The notes below the pieces were generated by a model, which was given only the letters and a program-made list of their open reading frames with translations, ran no database searches and was not told the DNA's origin. Shown piece after piece: positions 30,869 through 39,275 of a stretch of 64,000 bases of DNA (positions are counted from its first letter, which is position 1; every line of letters starts with the position of its first letter). The DNA comes from Corallococcus caeni (GTDB taxonomy: Bacteria; Myxococcota; Myxococcia; Myxococcales; Myxococcaceae): assembly GCF_036245865.1 (NCBI RefSeq), contig NZ_BTTW01000011.1, positions 1-64,000 on the forward strand, given 5' to 3'. Both the position numbers and the translations under genes were made by a program.

Positions 30869-32397
30869 GCGGCTTCTCCCTCGGATGACTGCGCCGCCGG
30901 GGCGGGCGTTGCCGGCAGGCGCAGGCGGAGGATGGTGCCACGGCCCTCGCCGCTCGTCAGGGACGCGGTGCCGCCGTGCGCCTCCGCCACGCGCCGCACG
31001 AAGGCCAGGCCCAGGCCGCTGCCCGTGGCCTTGGTGGTGTAGAAGTCGTCGAAGGCGCGCTCGCGCGTGCGCGCGTCCATGCCGCTGCCGGTGTCCTGCA
31101 CCTCCACCACCACCGCGTCGCCGTCCTGCCGCGTGCGCACGGTGAGGGTGCCGCCCGCGGGCATGGCCTCGAAGGCGTTGCGCACCAGGTTCTCCAGCGC
31201 GTTGGCGAGCAGGTCCTCGTCGCCCGCGCACTCGGGCAAGCCGAGGGCGAGGTCCTTCTGGAGCTCCACCGCGCCCGGGGTCGCGAAGGCCTGGAGCGAC
31301 AGCACGCCCTCCACCAGCCGGTTCAAATCCAACGGCCGGCGCAGCGGCTCCACGCGCGCGAGGCGCTGGTACGTGCCCGCCACGCGGTCCAGGCGCTCCA
31401 CCTGCTCCAGCAGCAGGTCCAGGAAGTCCCCGTGCGCGTCCCAGGAGTGGCCGCGCGCGTGCTCTTCTTTCAAGTACTGCGCGGCGCCCTTGAGCGCGGC
31501 GATGGGGTTCTTCAGGTCGTGCGCCATCTGCGCGGAGAAGCGCCCCAGCGTGGCCAGCTGCTCCAGGCGCTCGCGCTGGGTGACGAAGCCGGTGACGACG
31601 CGCCGGGCCGCCGCGAGCAGCGCGAAGGTGATGGCGGTGGTGCCCACGACGAGCGCCCCGGACTCGGCGGCGAAGACGCGGAAGAGGGTGAGGTAGGCCA
31701 GCACGCCCACCAGCGCGAGCACGACGGCGTGCATGGCCGCGCTCGTGGCGCGCGCGTCCTGTCCGAAGAGCTGGAAGCGCAGGGACACGATGGCCATCAC
31801 CGGCAGGCCCAGCAGCGTGCCCACGTTGCCCAGCTTCGGCACGGGCAGGGCCATGTCCGCCGCCAGGTCCGTGAGCAGCAGCGCGACGAGCAGCGTGAGC
31901 CCCAGCACCACCAGGCCCGCTCGCGCCCGCTCCTCCTGCGAGCCCGTGCGGCGCAGGTGCCGCGTGAGCAGCACGAAGCCCGTGGTGAGGATGGGGATGA
32001 CGCCGACGGCGACCGCGAGCCCGAAGCCGAAGGTGTTGATGCGCTCCTCCAGCGCGGGCACGCCCATGGCGACGAGCATGGTCAGCGCGAGCGCGCCCAT
32101 CACCGCGTAGGTGCCGTACATGGCCCAGGCGGAGCGGCGGCGGCGGCCCACGAACGCGAGGATGAAGTGCACCGCGCACGGCAGCGTCATCAGCGCCGCG
32201 GCGAAGCCCATCAACCGCCAGCCGGAATCTCCAGAGCGCGCCAGCCCGAAGGCGGAGAAGTTCCAGGAGGACAGCGCGATGGACAGGAGCGACAGCGGCA
32301 GCGCGAGGGGGCTCTTTCCCACTCGGGCGAGCGCGATGCCGGCAAGGGCAAGCTGCCCCGCGCAAGCCAGCAGGCTGACCCACATGGCGCCCGTCAT
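30865..32397 (-). CDS. Membrane sensor histidine kinase
   Basis: A 510-residue kinase with about eight membrane helices in residues 1-265 and no large extracellular domain, suggesting sensing within or near the membrane. HisKA box QMAHDLKNPIAALKGA (phospho-His 293); HATPase with NALENLVRNAFEAMP (N box), QDTGSGMDARTRERAF (G1) and TTKATGSGLGL (G2). The start ATG 32397 lies inside the stop of the 33-codon leader ORF (ATGA), and the first 32 codons belong to a 98-bp tandem duplication. It is the partner of the NtrC-type regulator encoded next. Confidence 0.93.
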
Positions 32398-32513
32398 CGC
32401 GAGCCTTCGTGGCTCGGCACCCGGGTAGGTGCGATGCCGGCGAGGGGCCGCTGCCCCGCGCATGTCCGCCGGCTCGGCCACATGGCGCCCGTCATCGCGC
32501 GCCTCCGTGGCTC
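32318..32513. repeat. 98-bp tandem duplication over the kinase start
   Basis: Copy A is 32318-32415, copy B 32416-32513. Both contain, on the minus strand, GAGCCACG, a purine-rich ribosome site (GGAGG in B, GAAGG in A) and ATGACGGGCGCCATGTGG, and later TGCGCGGGGCAG and GCCGGCATCGC. The copies have diverged by many substitutions, but the period is exact. The period is 98, not a multiple of three. Confidence 0.85.
32394..32495 (-). CDS. 33-codon leader ORF upstream of the histidine kinase
   Basis: This small ORF arises from the upstream copy of the duplicated kinase start. It begins MTGAMWPSRRTCAGQRPLAG, like the kinase's own MTGAMWVSLLACAGQLALAG, but runs out of frame and ends at TGA, whose bases overlap the kinase ATG (ATGA). 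Its ribosome site GGAGG is better than the kinase's GAAGG, so ribosomes that end here may reinitiate on the kinase. Translation has not been shown. Confidence 0.5.
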   Translation of the reverse strand: MTGAMWPSRRTCAGQRPLAGIAPTRVPSHEGSR

Positions 32514-35500
32514 AGAGCATGCCCAGCCGGCGGGCATTGGCGGGGTCCACCGCCGCGGACTCCCAGCGCCGCACCGCGGCCTCGCGCTCCGCGTCGGGCG
32601 CGTCCGCGTAGTAGCCCAGCGTGTCGTGCAGGGCGCGGCTGAGCTCCTCGATGGCGGCGAGCCGCACGTCCAGCTCACGATGGCGCAGCGCGGCCACCAG
32701 CCAGTCCGCGCGGCGGCGGCTGCGGTTCTCCGCCCACCACGCCGACCACTGGCGAGGCTGGAGGCCCAGCGTGGCGCGGGTCACTTCGCGCAGCGCCTCC
32801 GCCGCGGCCTGCGCGCACATCGCGTCGTCGCTGCCGGTGAGGTTGATGAGGCCCTCGATGGCGTCGCGGTCGTGCAGCGTGCCCAGGGCGCGGGCCGCCA
32901 GCGAGCGGCGCAGGGCGTCCCGGCTGGCCAGCTCCTGGCGCAGGTCGCGCAACGACGCGTCCAGGCGCGGCAGGTGCTTGAGGGCGGCGGCGGCGACCCG
33001 CGCGGCGCTGGAGATGTCCGGCTCCATGTCGAACAGGCCGCGCAGCACGCCGTCCACCAGCTCCGCGTAGGGCAGGTTGCCCGCGGTGAGCAGCGCCAGG
33101 TAGCGCGTGTCCGCGTCGTTCGAGTCCAGGAGCGGCGCCAGCGCGAGGGCCGCGGGACGGCCCAGGCGCGACATCGCGGCGGGGATGGGGCCCAGCTCGT
33201 CCGCCTCTGGCAGCTCCACGACGGGCAGGCGGCTCCAGGCGGTGGGGCCGGGGAAGTGCTGCGCGAGCACCCGGGCGCTGGCCTCCGGCGAGCGCGCCAG
33301 CTCCGCGATGGCGCTGGAGCGCTGGGACGCGTCTGGGCCGGTGAGCCGGCGCAGCAGGGGCGCGAAGTCCGGGGGCGGGCGCTCCTCCGGCGACATCACG
33401 CGCGGGGGCAGGGCGGCGGCGCGGCCCAGGTTGGCCACGCCACCCCGGCCGAACACGGGGTTCCAGCCCAGGCCCGCGACCACGGCGGGCGCGGGCGCGG
33501 GGGGGACGGGGGCCGGGAAGCCGGGCACGTCCACGTCGATGGTGATGTCCTCTTCCGGCGCGCGCAGCTCGGACACGCGCTGCTTGCGGAAGAGGATGAG
33601 CTCCTGGAAGGCGGCCGGGAGGTCCTGGCAGAACAGGATGTAGTCGCTCAGCCGGCGCTGGCTCATCGGCTTCTGGCCGCAGTCGCCGTAGAGGATGGCC
33701 ACGAGGCGGCCCTTCACCTCCACCGGGTACAGGAAGACGGTGCGCGGGGCCTGGCGGCCGAAGAGCTCCAGGTAGTGCCGCGTGAGCGCGTCCGGAGGCA
33801 GCGGGCCCGCGTAGCTGCCGCGCGTGACGGCGACGGTGCGGAAGACGCTGCTCGCGTCCAGCGGGATGGAGACGAGGGACAGCGCGTTCGCGTCCAGGCC
33901 CTCGCCGCGCGCGTCCCAGCCGCCGGCGGCGCCGCGCACCACGGCGAAGGCGGCCACGTAGTCGAACGTGCGGCGGCCGAAGCGCAGCGCCACGTCCAGC
34001 AGGCGGTCCAGGTCCCGCGTCGCCTCACGCAGCGCGGAGCGCGCCTGGGGCAGCGTCCACTCCGGCACGGCGGCATCCGGCGCGCTGGAGGCACCCGGGA
34101 CGGGCGCGGGCTCCGACGCGCGAAGGCGGTTCGCGCCCGGGTTGGACGCGGGGTTGCTGAAGATGATGAACGACGGCTCGCCCCGCGGCGCCGGGGGAAC
34201 GGGCGGCGGGGTCGGCGTGCTGGTCCGGGCCTCGCGGGCCTGCTGCTCGGGCGCGGGAGGCCACACGGCGGGACGGGCTCCCGGAGGCTGGGCGGGGGCG
34301 CCAGTCCGGTTCGCGGGCTGAGGCGATGTGGCGGTCCCGCCCTGCGCGGGCTGGGGGGCCGGGGGGAACGTGCCCGGAGCGGATGCGCCCTGCGTGGCTC
34401 CCGGTCGGCCGGGGCCCTGCGCGGGGGCGGTGGCGCCCTGTGCTCCGGGGGCGGACCTGCCTTGCACGGAGGCGGTGTTTCCCTGGGCGCCCGTCGTCGC
34501 CGTGCCCTGCGTGGACGGTGCGGTGGCTCCCGTCGCGGGCGCGCCTGGGCGGGTCCCCTGCGCCGACGCCTGCGCGGGGGGCCCCGGTCGAGCCCCCTGG
34601 ACCGTCGTCGCGGTGGGCGCCGGTCCGCCGAAGCCCTGGGTCGCGGGCCCGGGTCCGCCGAAGCCCTGCGCACCCGTGTTGGACGAGGCCTGCACGGTGG
34701 TTCCGGGACGGCCTGCCTGCGGCGGCTGGGCGTACGCACCCGGCGCGGCGGGGCGACCGCCCTGCGATGCCGGGCCACCGTCGACGGGCAACAGCACCGG
34801 CGCGGTCTGCGGCGGCGGCAGGGGACGCTCTCCCGGCGGGTAGAGCGTCGGCGGCGCGGCGGCACCCGGCGGAGCGGGGTTCGGGGCCTGCGCGGGAGGC
34901 GTGGCGCGCGCGGGCGTGCCCGGCATGTTCAGCCGCAGGGGCTCGCGCGTGTACGCGGGGGGCGGGATGTCGGTGGGCGCCGGAGGCGGGGTCGGACGCT
35001 GGACCGCGCGGGCCGTCGTCACCGGACCCGCGGAGGTGTTCAGGCGCAGCGGTTCGCGCACGTACGCCGGGGGCGGGATGTCCGCGGGCTCGGGCTCCCT
35101 CGAGGCGGCGGGACGGCCTGCCGCGGGCATGGGCTCCTGGGCCACGGAGCGCGCCAGCTGCTCCACCATGTCCACCGACATCGACTCGTCATCCGGCGGC
35201 GGAGGCGGGGGCGGCGTGAGCGCTCCGGCCTGCTGGGCGACGGCCTCCGCCAGCTGGACGAAGCGGGGCGGCAGCGGCTGGCGGTAGATGATGGAGATCC
35301 ACTCGCGCACCCGCAGCTCGATGGCGACCCACAGCTCCAGCGGCTTGCCCAGGAGGAAGCCGACTTCGTCCAGCTCCTTCTTGGGCACCGGGTAGGCGCA
35401 CGCCACGTGCAGCGTGTTCCCGTCCAGCGACAGGGGGACGACGCTCAGGCGCTCGGCGATTTTCGGGGGGATGAAGCTGGCGACGTCGAGGTTGGGCTCG

Positions 35501-35697
35501 AAGTCCACCAGGTTCACGGGCCGGAAGCCGGAGACCTCGCCCAGCATCGCGAGGACGTCCGCTTCGGTGAAGCCGCGCTCCAGGAGCGCGCTGTCCAGGT
35601 GGCCGCCCTGGGCCTGATGCAGACGCAACAACTCCCCGGCCTGCTCCTGGGTCAGGAGGGCGCGTGAGACGAGGTGCTGGGCAAGACGCGAAGGCAT
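32512..35697 (-). CDS. MshEN-domain / HEAT-repeat scaffold protein with long proline-rich linker
   Basis: A 1061-residue protein. Residues 1-145 are a GspE/MshE N-terminal-like domain (LVSRALLTQEQAGELLRLHQ, FIPPKIAERLSVVPL), a fold that binds c-di-GMP in some proteins. Residues 150-510 are a proline/glutamine/alanine-rich linker holding two copies of the motif DIPPPAYxREPLRLN. About residues 540-690 form a compact GAF-like domain (FDYVAAFAVVRG, VEVKGRLVAILYGD). From about 760 HEAT-like repeats run to the end. It starts the operon with the two-component pair and could be an input or scaffold. No classical ribosome site; a hairpin lies directly before the ATG. Confidence 0.8.
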   Translation of the reverse strand: MPSRLAQHLVSRALLTQEQAGELLRLHQAQGGHLDSALLERGFTEADVLAMLGEVSGFRPVNLVDFEPNLDVASFIPPKIAERLSVVPLSLDGNTLHVACAYPVPKKELDEVGFLLGKPLELWVAIELRVREWISIIYRQPLPPRFVQLAEAVAQQAGALTPPPPPPPDDESMSVDMVEQLARSVAQEPMPAAGRPAASREPEPADIPPPAYVREPLRLNTSAGPVTTARAVQRPTPPPAPTDIPPPAYTREPLRLNMPGTPARATPPAQAPNPAPPGAAAPPTLYPPGERPLPPPQTAPVLLPVDGGPASQGGRPAAPGAYAQPPQAGRPGTTVQASSNTGAQGFGGPGPATQGFGGPAPTATTVQGARPGPPAQASAQGTRPGAPATGATAPSTQGTATTGAQGNTASVQGRSAPGAQGATAPAQGPGRPGATQGASAPGTFPPAPQPAQGGTATSPQPANRTGAPAQPPGARPAVWPPAPEQQAREARTSTPTPPPVPPAPRGEPSFIIFSNPASNPGANRLRASEPAPVPGASSAPDAAVPEWTLPQARSALREATRDLDRLLDVALRFGRRTFDYVAAFAVVRGAAGGWDARGEGLDANALSLVSIPLDASSVFRTVAVTRGSYAGPLPPDALTRHYLELFGRQAPRTVFLYPVEVKGRLVAILYGDCGQKPMSQRRLSDYILFCQDLPAAFQELILFRKQRVSELRAPEEDITIDVDVPGFPAPVPPAPAPAVVAGLGWNPVFGRGGVANLGRAAALPPRVMSPEERPPPDFAPLLRRLTGPDASQRSSAIAELARSPEASARVLAQHFPGPTAWSRLPVVELPEADELGPIPAAMSRLGRPAALALAPLLDSNDADTRYLALLTAGNLPYAELVDGVLRGLFDMEPDISSAARVAAAALKHLPRLDASLRDLRQELASRDALRRSLAARALGTLHDRDAIEGLINLTGSDDAMCAQAAAEALREVTRATLGLQPRQWSAWWAENRSRRRADWLVAALRHRELDVRLAAIEELSRALHDTLGYYADAPDAEREAAVRRWESAAVDPANARRLGML

Positions 35698-35700
35698 GAA

Positions 35701-35726
35701 GGCCGCGGCATCTTACGGCCGCGGCC
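35701..35726 (-). promoter_or_regulatory. Stable hairpin abutting a start codon
   Basis: Nine-base perfect arms GGCCGCGGC and GCCGCGGCC (35718-35726 and 35701-35709 on the minus strand) with an eight-base loop, ending three bases before the ATG at 35697. No Shine-Dalgarno sequence is seen between it and the start. It is also 20 to 30 bases from the stop site region of the next upstream gene, so it could be a leftover terminator, though no T-run follows. Confidence 0.45.
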
Positions 35727-35747
35727 GCAAGGCACAATGAGCCTGAT

Positions 35748-37877
35748 TCAGCTCGGTTGGACGACGAAGGTGGACGTCAGCTTGTCATGGAGCGTCTGTC
35801 CGCGTCGGTCGAACAGCGCCATCCAGAAGCCGCCCAGGAAGAGAACGAAGGAAAGCCCGGCGAGCAGTGCCCGGAAGATGGCCCGGCCCGGGGTGGGCGC
35901 CATGCCGTGGGTATCCACCAGCCGCAGCCCCAGGAGCAAGCGTCCCAGGGTCCTGCCATTCCACAGGAAGGCCGCGACCGCGCAGTACACCGTGGCGAGC
36001 ACCAGCACCAGCACCACGCCCGGCAGCAGCACGGTGTGCAGCGCGCGCAGCCAGGCGACGAACGCGTCCAGCCCGGTCAGCCCCGGCTGCGGACCCTTCA
36101 CGCCCGCGACCGACGAGGCCAGGGTGATGTAGGCCGCCGCCACGGCGCTGATGGCCGCGGTGTCGACGGTGAAGGACAGCAGCCGGCGCCACAGCGAGGC
36201 GGGCCGCGCGTGGACCTCGCCCGCGGCCGGGACCGGGGCCACGGCGGGGGCGGAGACCTTCGACTTCGCGGGGGCGGCGGGGGAGGGCGAGGCTTCCATG
36301 CGGGACACTCCCGGGGCAGGCGCGGAGGCCGCGGCGAAGGCCGGCGTCTCCAGAGGGGGCAGGATGGCCGGGTCCTCCATGACAGGCAGGCCCGGAGCGG
36401 CGTCCCGGCGAGCATCCATCAACGGCAGGCCCGAGGGCGCCTGGGATGCACCCCAATGCTCGGCGGCCGACGGTCCGGAGGCGGGCTCCGGGTGGGGAAG
36501 ACCGGAGCCCTGGGCCGCCTGCGCGGGCGCGTCCATGCGGGGCAGCCCGGACGGCTGCGAGGGCGCGTCCATGCGCGGCAGGCCCGAAGACTGGGGCTGC
36601 GCGGCGCGTGCGGAGGCCTGCGAGGGCGCGTCCATGCGGGGCAGGCCGGGAGAACCCGGGGCGGCATTGCCACGCGGCTGACCCGAGGCGGCCTGCGCGT
36701 GGGGGCGCGGGATGTGCGGCTCCGTGCCGTAGGCGGGCGTGGGCGCGGAGCCCGGGCGGAGCTCCATGGGGTTCGCCGGGGCCTGCGCGGCGCGAGGCAC
36801 GGCGACGCCAGGATTCTGGAAGCCCGGCTCCGACAGGGCCGTGGTGGGCGCGGCGCGCGGAGGCACGGAGGCCATCGGCGTCACGGCCGGAGGCGGTGCC
36901 GCGGGGCGCGGAGGAAGCACGGCGCCGGAAGGCACGTTCCCGGCTGGAGGCGTGGCGCGAGGAGGCACCGGGGCAGGAGCAGCCGCCCGGGGCGCCTGCT
37001 GCGCGGGAGCGCGGGCCGCCGGATCCGCATGGGGCGCGGGAGCGCGGGCCGCCGGATCCGCATGGGGCGCGGGAGCCCGGACCGCCTGACCCTCCGCGTG
37101 CTGCGCGGGAGCGCGGGCCGTCGCATCGGCCTGCGGTGAGGCAGGGCGCGCCGTGGGGGCCGCCGCGCGAATCGTCGCATCCGCGTGCGAAGCCGGGGCC
37201 GCCATGGCGCGAGCCGCTGGATCGGCGTGTGAAGCCGGGGCCGCCGCGCGAATCGTCGCATCCGCGTGCGAAGCCGGGGCCGTCACGGCGCGAGCCGCTG
37301 GATCCGCGTGGGACGCGGAGGCACGACCCATCACGTCGGCAGGCACGGCGGAACGGGCCGCGTTGGGCACTGCGGCGCGGGCCGCTGGATCCGCATGGGG
37401 CGCGCGCACGCTCGCATCGGCGGCCGGAGCCTGCGCACGAACCGTCGCATCGGGTGCGGACGCGCGCACCGTGGGCCCATCCGTCGGAGGCACGGCGGCG
37501 CGCGGCGCGGCGGCCGGAGCCTGCGCGGGCGGGCGGGGCGCGGCGGCGCGCGGCGCGGCGGGCGGAACGGGTGCCATCCCCGGCCGGACCGAAGGCGTCA
37601 TTCCCGGCGGAGTGACGGGGCTGCGAGGCGGCTCCATCGCGAAGGCCGGCGTGCCGCGCAGCGTCTCCGGCTCCAGCGGTTCATTGTTCAGGGTGATGGG
37701 GTCGCCACCCGCGTCCTGGGCAGTGCGTTCCCCCGGCCTGCGGCGATCAATGTGGATGTCGCGGTCAAGCAGGCTCGGGACGGGAGCCACCGCTGGTGGG
37801 CGCGCGGCGTTCGCGGCGCAAGCGGGGCAATCTCCGACCGGCGGCAGCGAGGCGCCGCACTTCAGGCACTTGGACAA
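35748..37877 (-). CDS. Zinc-ribbon / low-complexity / RDD membrane protein
   Basis: About 709 residues. The TTG start at 37877 is fixed by GGGAGGA five bases upstream; it gives MSKCLKCGASLPPVGDCPAC, a CxxC...CxxC zinc ribbon. Residues 40-540 are repetitive, Ala/Pro-rich and probably disordered, with repeated HADPAARA, HADATIRAAAP and GLPRMDAP units. The final 150 residues are an RDD domain with three membrane helices (LWRRLLSF, WNGRTLGRLLLGLRLVD, LHDKLTSTFVV). RDD proteins are membrane proteins of varied, mostly unknown function. The next gene upstream is the 1061-residue scaffold. Confidence 0.8.
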   Translation of the reverse strand: MSKCLKCGASLPPVGDCPACAANAARPPAVAPVPSLLDRDIHIDRRRPGERTAQDAGGDPITLNNEPLEPETLRGTPAFAMEPPRSPVTPPGMTPSVRPGMAPVPPAAPRAAAPRPPAQAPAAAPRAAVPPTDGPTVRASAPDATVRAQAPAADASVRAPHADPAARAAVPNAARSAVPADVMGRASASHADPAARAVTAPASHADATIRAAAPASHADPAARAMAAPASHADATIRAAAPTARPASPQADATARAPAQHAEGQAVRAPAPHADPAARAPAPHADPAARAPAQQAPRAAAPAPVPPRATPPAGNVPSGAVLPPRPAAPPPAVTPMASVPPRAAPTTALSEPGFQNPGVAVPRAAQAPANPMELRPGSAPTPAYGTEPHIPRPHAQAASGQPRGNAAPGSPGLPRMDAPSQASARAAQPQSSGLPRMDAPSQPSGLPRMDAPAQAAQGSGLPHPEPASGPSAAEHWGASQAPSGLPLMDARRDAAPGLPVMEDPAILPPLETPAFAAASAPAPGVSRMEASPSPAAPAKSKVSAPAVAPVPAAGEVHARPASLWRRLLSFTVDTAAISAVAAAYITLASSVAGVKGPQPGLTGLDAFVAWLRALHTVLLPGVVLVLVLATVYCAVAAFLWNGRTLGRLLLGLRLVDTHGMAPTPGRAIFRALLAGLSFVLFLGGFWMALFDRRGQTLHDKLTSTFVVQPS
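36530..37320. repeat. In-frame repeats in the RDD protein gene
   Basis: Several arrays: GGCGCGTCCATGCG-type units for GLPRMDAP at about 36530-36650; two tandem 33-base units with CGGGCCGCCGGATCCGCATG at about 37008-37075; and a longer, about 75-base unit for ASHADATIRAAAP/ASHADPAARA at about 37160-37320. All keep frame, so length changes would be tolerated. Confidence 0.75.
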
Positions 37878-37936
37878 CGGATCCTCCCGGTGACGCGGAC
37901 AACCGTCGCCATGAAAGGCCGCATTCAGGCCTGTAG

Positions 37937-37989
37937 CAAGAAAAGGACAAGCCCCTGCTGGTCCCTCGCCCGAGGAACCGTCAGGGGCT
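37937..37989 (-). terminator. Rho-independent terminator of the glsB-like gene
   Basis: On the minus strand AGCCCCTG (37982-37989) pairs with CAGGGGCT (37950-37957), with a further inner stem GGTTCCTCG/CGAGGGACC, and is followed by TGTCCTTTTCTTGC. It lies about 55 bases past the stop of the 38045-38311 gene. Confidence 0.75.
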
Positions 37990-38044
37990 CGTCGGCGCCA
38001 CGGCAACCCGCCCTTTGGGGACGGTGCGTGTGGGGCGCCTCACG

Positions 38045-38311
38045 CTAGGCGTGGACGCGGCGCCGTCCCGCTGCTCCCACCAGGAGGAGCACGATGATGG
38101 AGCCTACGACGGACATGATGATGCCCGACGCGTGCAGGTCGAAAAGGCGTCCGTTGCGCTGGAACAGCGAACCGATGAGGCCGCCCACCAGAGAGCCCAC
38201 CATGCCCAGCAAGGTCGTGGCCACCAGGCCCATGCTCTGCTTGCCCGGCAGGATGGCTCGAGCAATGAGGCCCGCGATGAGGCCGATGATGATGAATGCG
38301 ATGATCCCCAT
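38045..38311 (-). CDS. GlsB/YeaQ/YmgE-family stress-response membrane protein
   Basis: An 88-residue protein of transglycosylase-associated (GlsB/YmgE) type: three hydrophobic segments with the family patterns IIIGLIAGLIARAILPG, TTLLGMVGSLVGGLIG and a final ISMVVGSIIVLLL-like helix. Start ATG 38311 follows GGGAGAGAC. Inducible by envelope or acid stress in other bacteria. Two inverted repeats lie upstream. Confidence 0.85.
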   Translation of the reverse strand: MGIIAFIIIGLIAGLIARAILPGKQSMGLVATTLLGMVGSLVGGLIGSLFQRNGRLFDLHASGIIMSVVGSIIVLLLVGAAGRRRVHA

Positions 38312-38330
38312 GAGAGTCTCTCCCGTGTGA

Positions 38331-38385
38331 GGGACCCGCGAGGTCCCGAATGGCAGAAACGTAGGAATGCCCACACGGATCCGTG
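38331..38385 (-). promoter_or_regulatory. Two inverted repeats upstream of the glsB-like gene
   Basis: A hairpin GGGACC-CGCGA-GGTCCC (38331-38347), about 20 bases before the start codon, and a perfect 12-base palindrome CACGGATCCGTG (38374-38385). The second has the size of a dimeric repressor or activator site; the first could control the transcript's leader. No promoter boxes could be placed. Confidence 0.4.
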
Positions 38386-38420
38386 ACCTGGGATGCGAGG
38401 AGGGACTGTCCGCCCGCCTG

Positions 38421-39155
38421 CTAACCGAGCGACCCGTCCAGGTGCTGCATCACCGCGAGCGCCGCGAGCGCCGCCGTCTCCGTGCGCAGGATGCGCGAGC
38501 CCAGCGTCACCGGCCGCGCGCCCAGCCCCCGCAGTCCGTCCACCTCCTCACGCGCGAGCCCCCCCTCGGGGCCAATCACCAGCGCCACCGGCGTCCCCGG
38601 CGCCACACTTCGGAACGCCTCGCCCAGCGGCACCGCGGACTCCTCCTCGTCCAGCACCAGCAGCAGCGTGCCCGGCGTCAGCGAGCGCGCCGCGTCCAAG
38701 AGCGGCCGGGGCGGGTGCACGTGCGGCACGTCATCGCGGCGGCACTGGCGAGCGGCCTCCTCGACAATCTTGGCCCACCGCTGGGTGCGCTCCTCGGCGC
38801 GCTTCGGCTCCAGCTTCACCACGCTGCGCGCCGTGGCCACCGGGTGGAACGCGGTGGCGCCCAGCTCCGTGCCCTTCTGCAGCACCAGCTCCAGCTTGTC
38901 CCCCTTGGGCAGCCCCTGGAGCACGTGCATCTCGCGCGCGGGCGGCGTCACGCGCACGGCCCCCAGCACCAGCCGCACGGCCTCCGCGGTGAGCCCCGTG
39001 ACGCGCGCCTCGAAGGCGCGGCCCTTGCCGTCGAACACCTCCAGCGCGTCGCCATCCTCCAGCCGCAGCACGTGGACGAGGTAGTGGCGGCGCTCGCCCG
39101 TGAGCGTCACGTCGGCGGGGGCGGGGTCGGGCAGGGGAACGAAGAGGCGGACCAC
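38421..39155 (-). CDS. rsmE: 16S rRNA (uracil-1498-N3) methyltransferase
   Basis: A 244-residue SPOUT-class methyltransferase. It has the RsmE N-terminal PUA-like part (GERRHYLVHVLRLEDGD, LVLGAVRV) and the knot with IGPEGGLAREEVDGL and LGSRILRTETAALAAL. The start is GTG 39155 with CAAGGAAG upstream. Methylates U1498 in the 16S decoding region. Confidence 0.95.
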   Translation of the reverse strand: MVRLFVPLPDPAPADVTLTGERRHYLVHVLRLEDGDALEVFDGKGRAFEARVTGLTAEAVRLVLGAVRVTPPAREMHVLQGLPKGDKLELVLQKGTELGATAFHPVATARSVVKLEPKRAEERTQRWAKIVEEAARQCRRDDVPHVHPPRPLLDAARSLTPGTLLLVLDEEESAVPLGEAFRSVAPGTPVALVIGPEGGLAREEVDGLRGLGARPVTLGSRILRTETAALAALAVMQHLDGSLG

Positions 39156-39275
39156 GGCGGCTTCCTTGAAGGGAGGGCGCCCGGAGGATAGCCCTCCATG
39201 CGTCCAGAGGTTCCCTTTCCGCGCTCCACGAGCGCCCGGCCGCGTCCCGTTCCTGCTATGGCGCGCGAAACGCCC

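Noticed and set aside
32394-32678. The longer 94-codon frame containing the leader ORF
   Set aside because: Its first two thirds are antisense-like shadow of the scaffold gene end; only the part from the duplicated ATG has a ribosome site.
30976-35667. A 1563-codon plus-strand open frame
   Set aside because: It is antisense to the kinase and scaffold genes, has a composition of Arg/Gly/His-rich low-complexity residues and no recognisable domain. It arises from high GC in codon position three of the real genes.
36200-36280. Second RDD or toxin gene in the repeat region of the RDD protein
   Set aside because: Other-frame ORFs here lack starts and domains; the in-frame gene explains the region.
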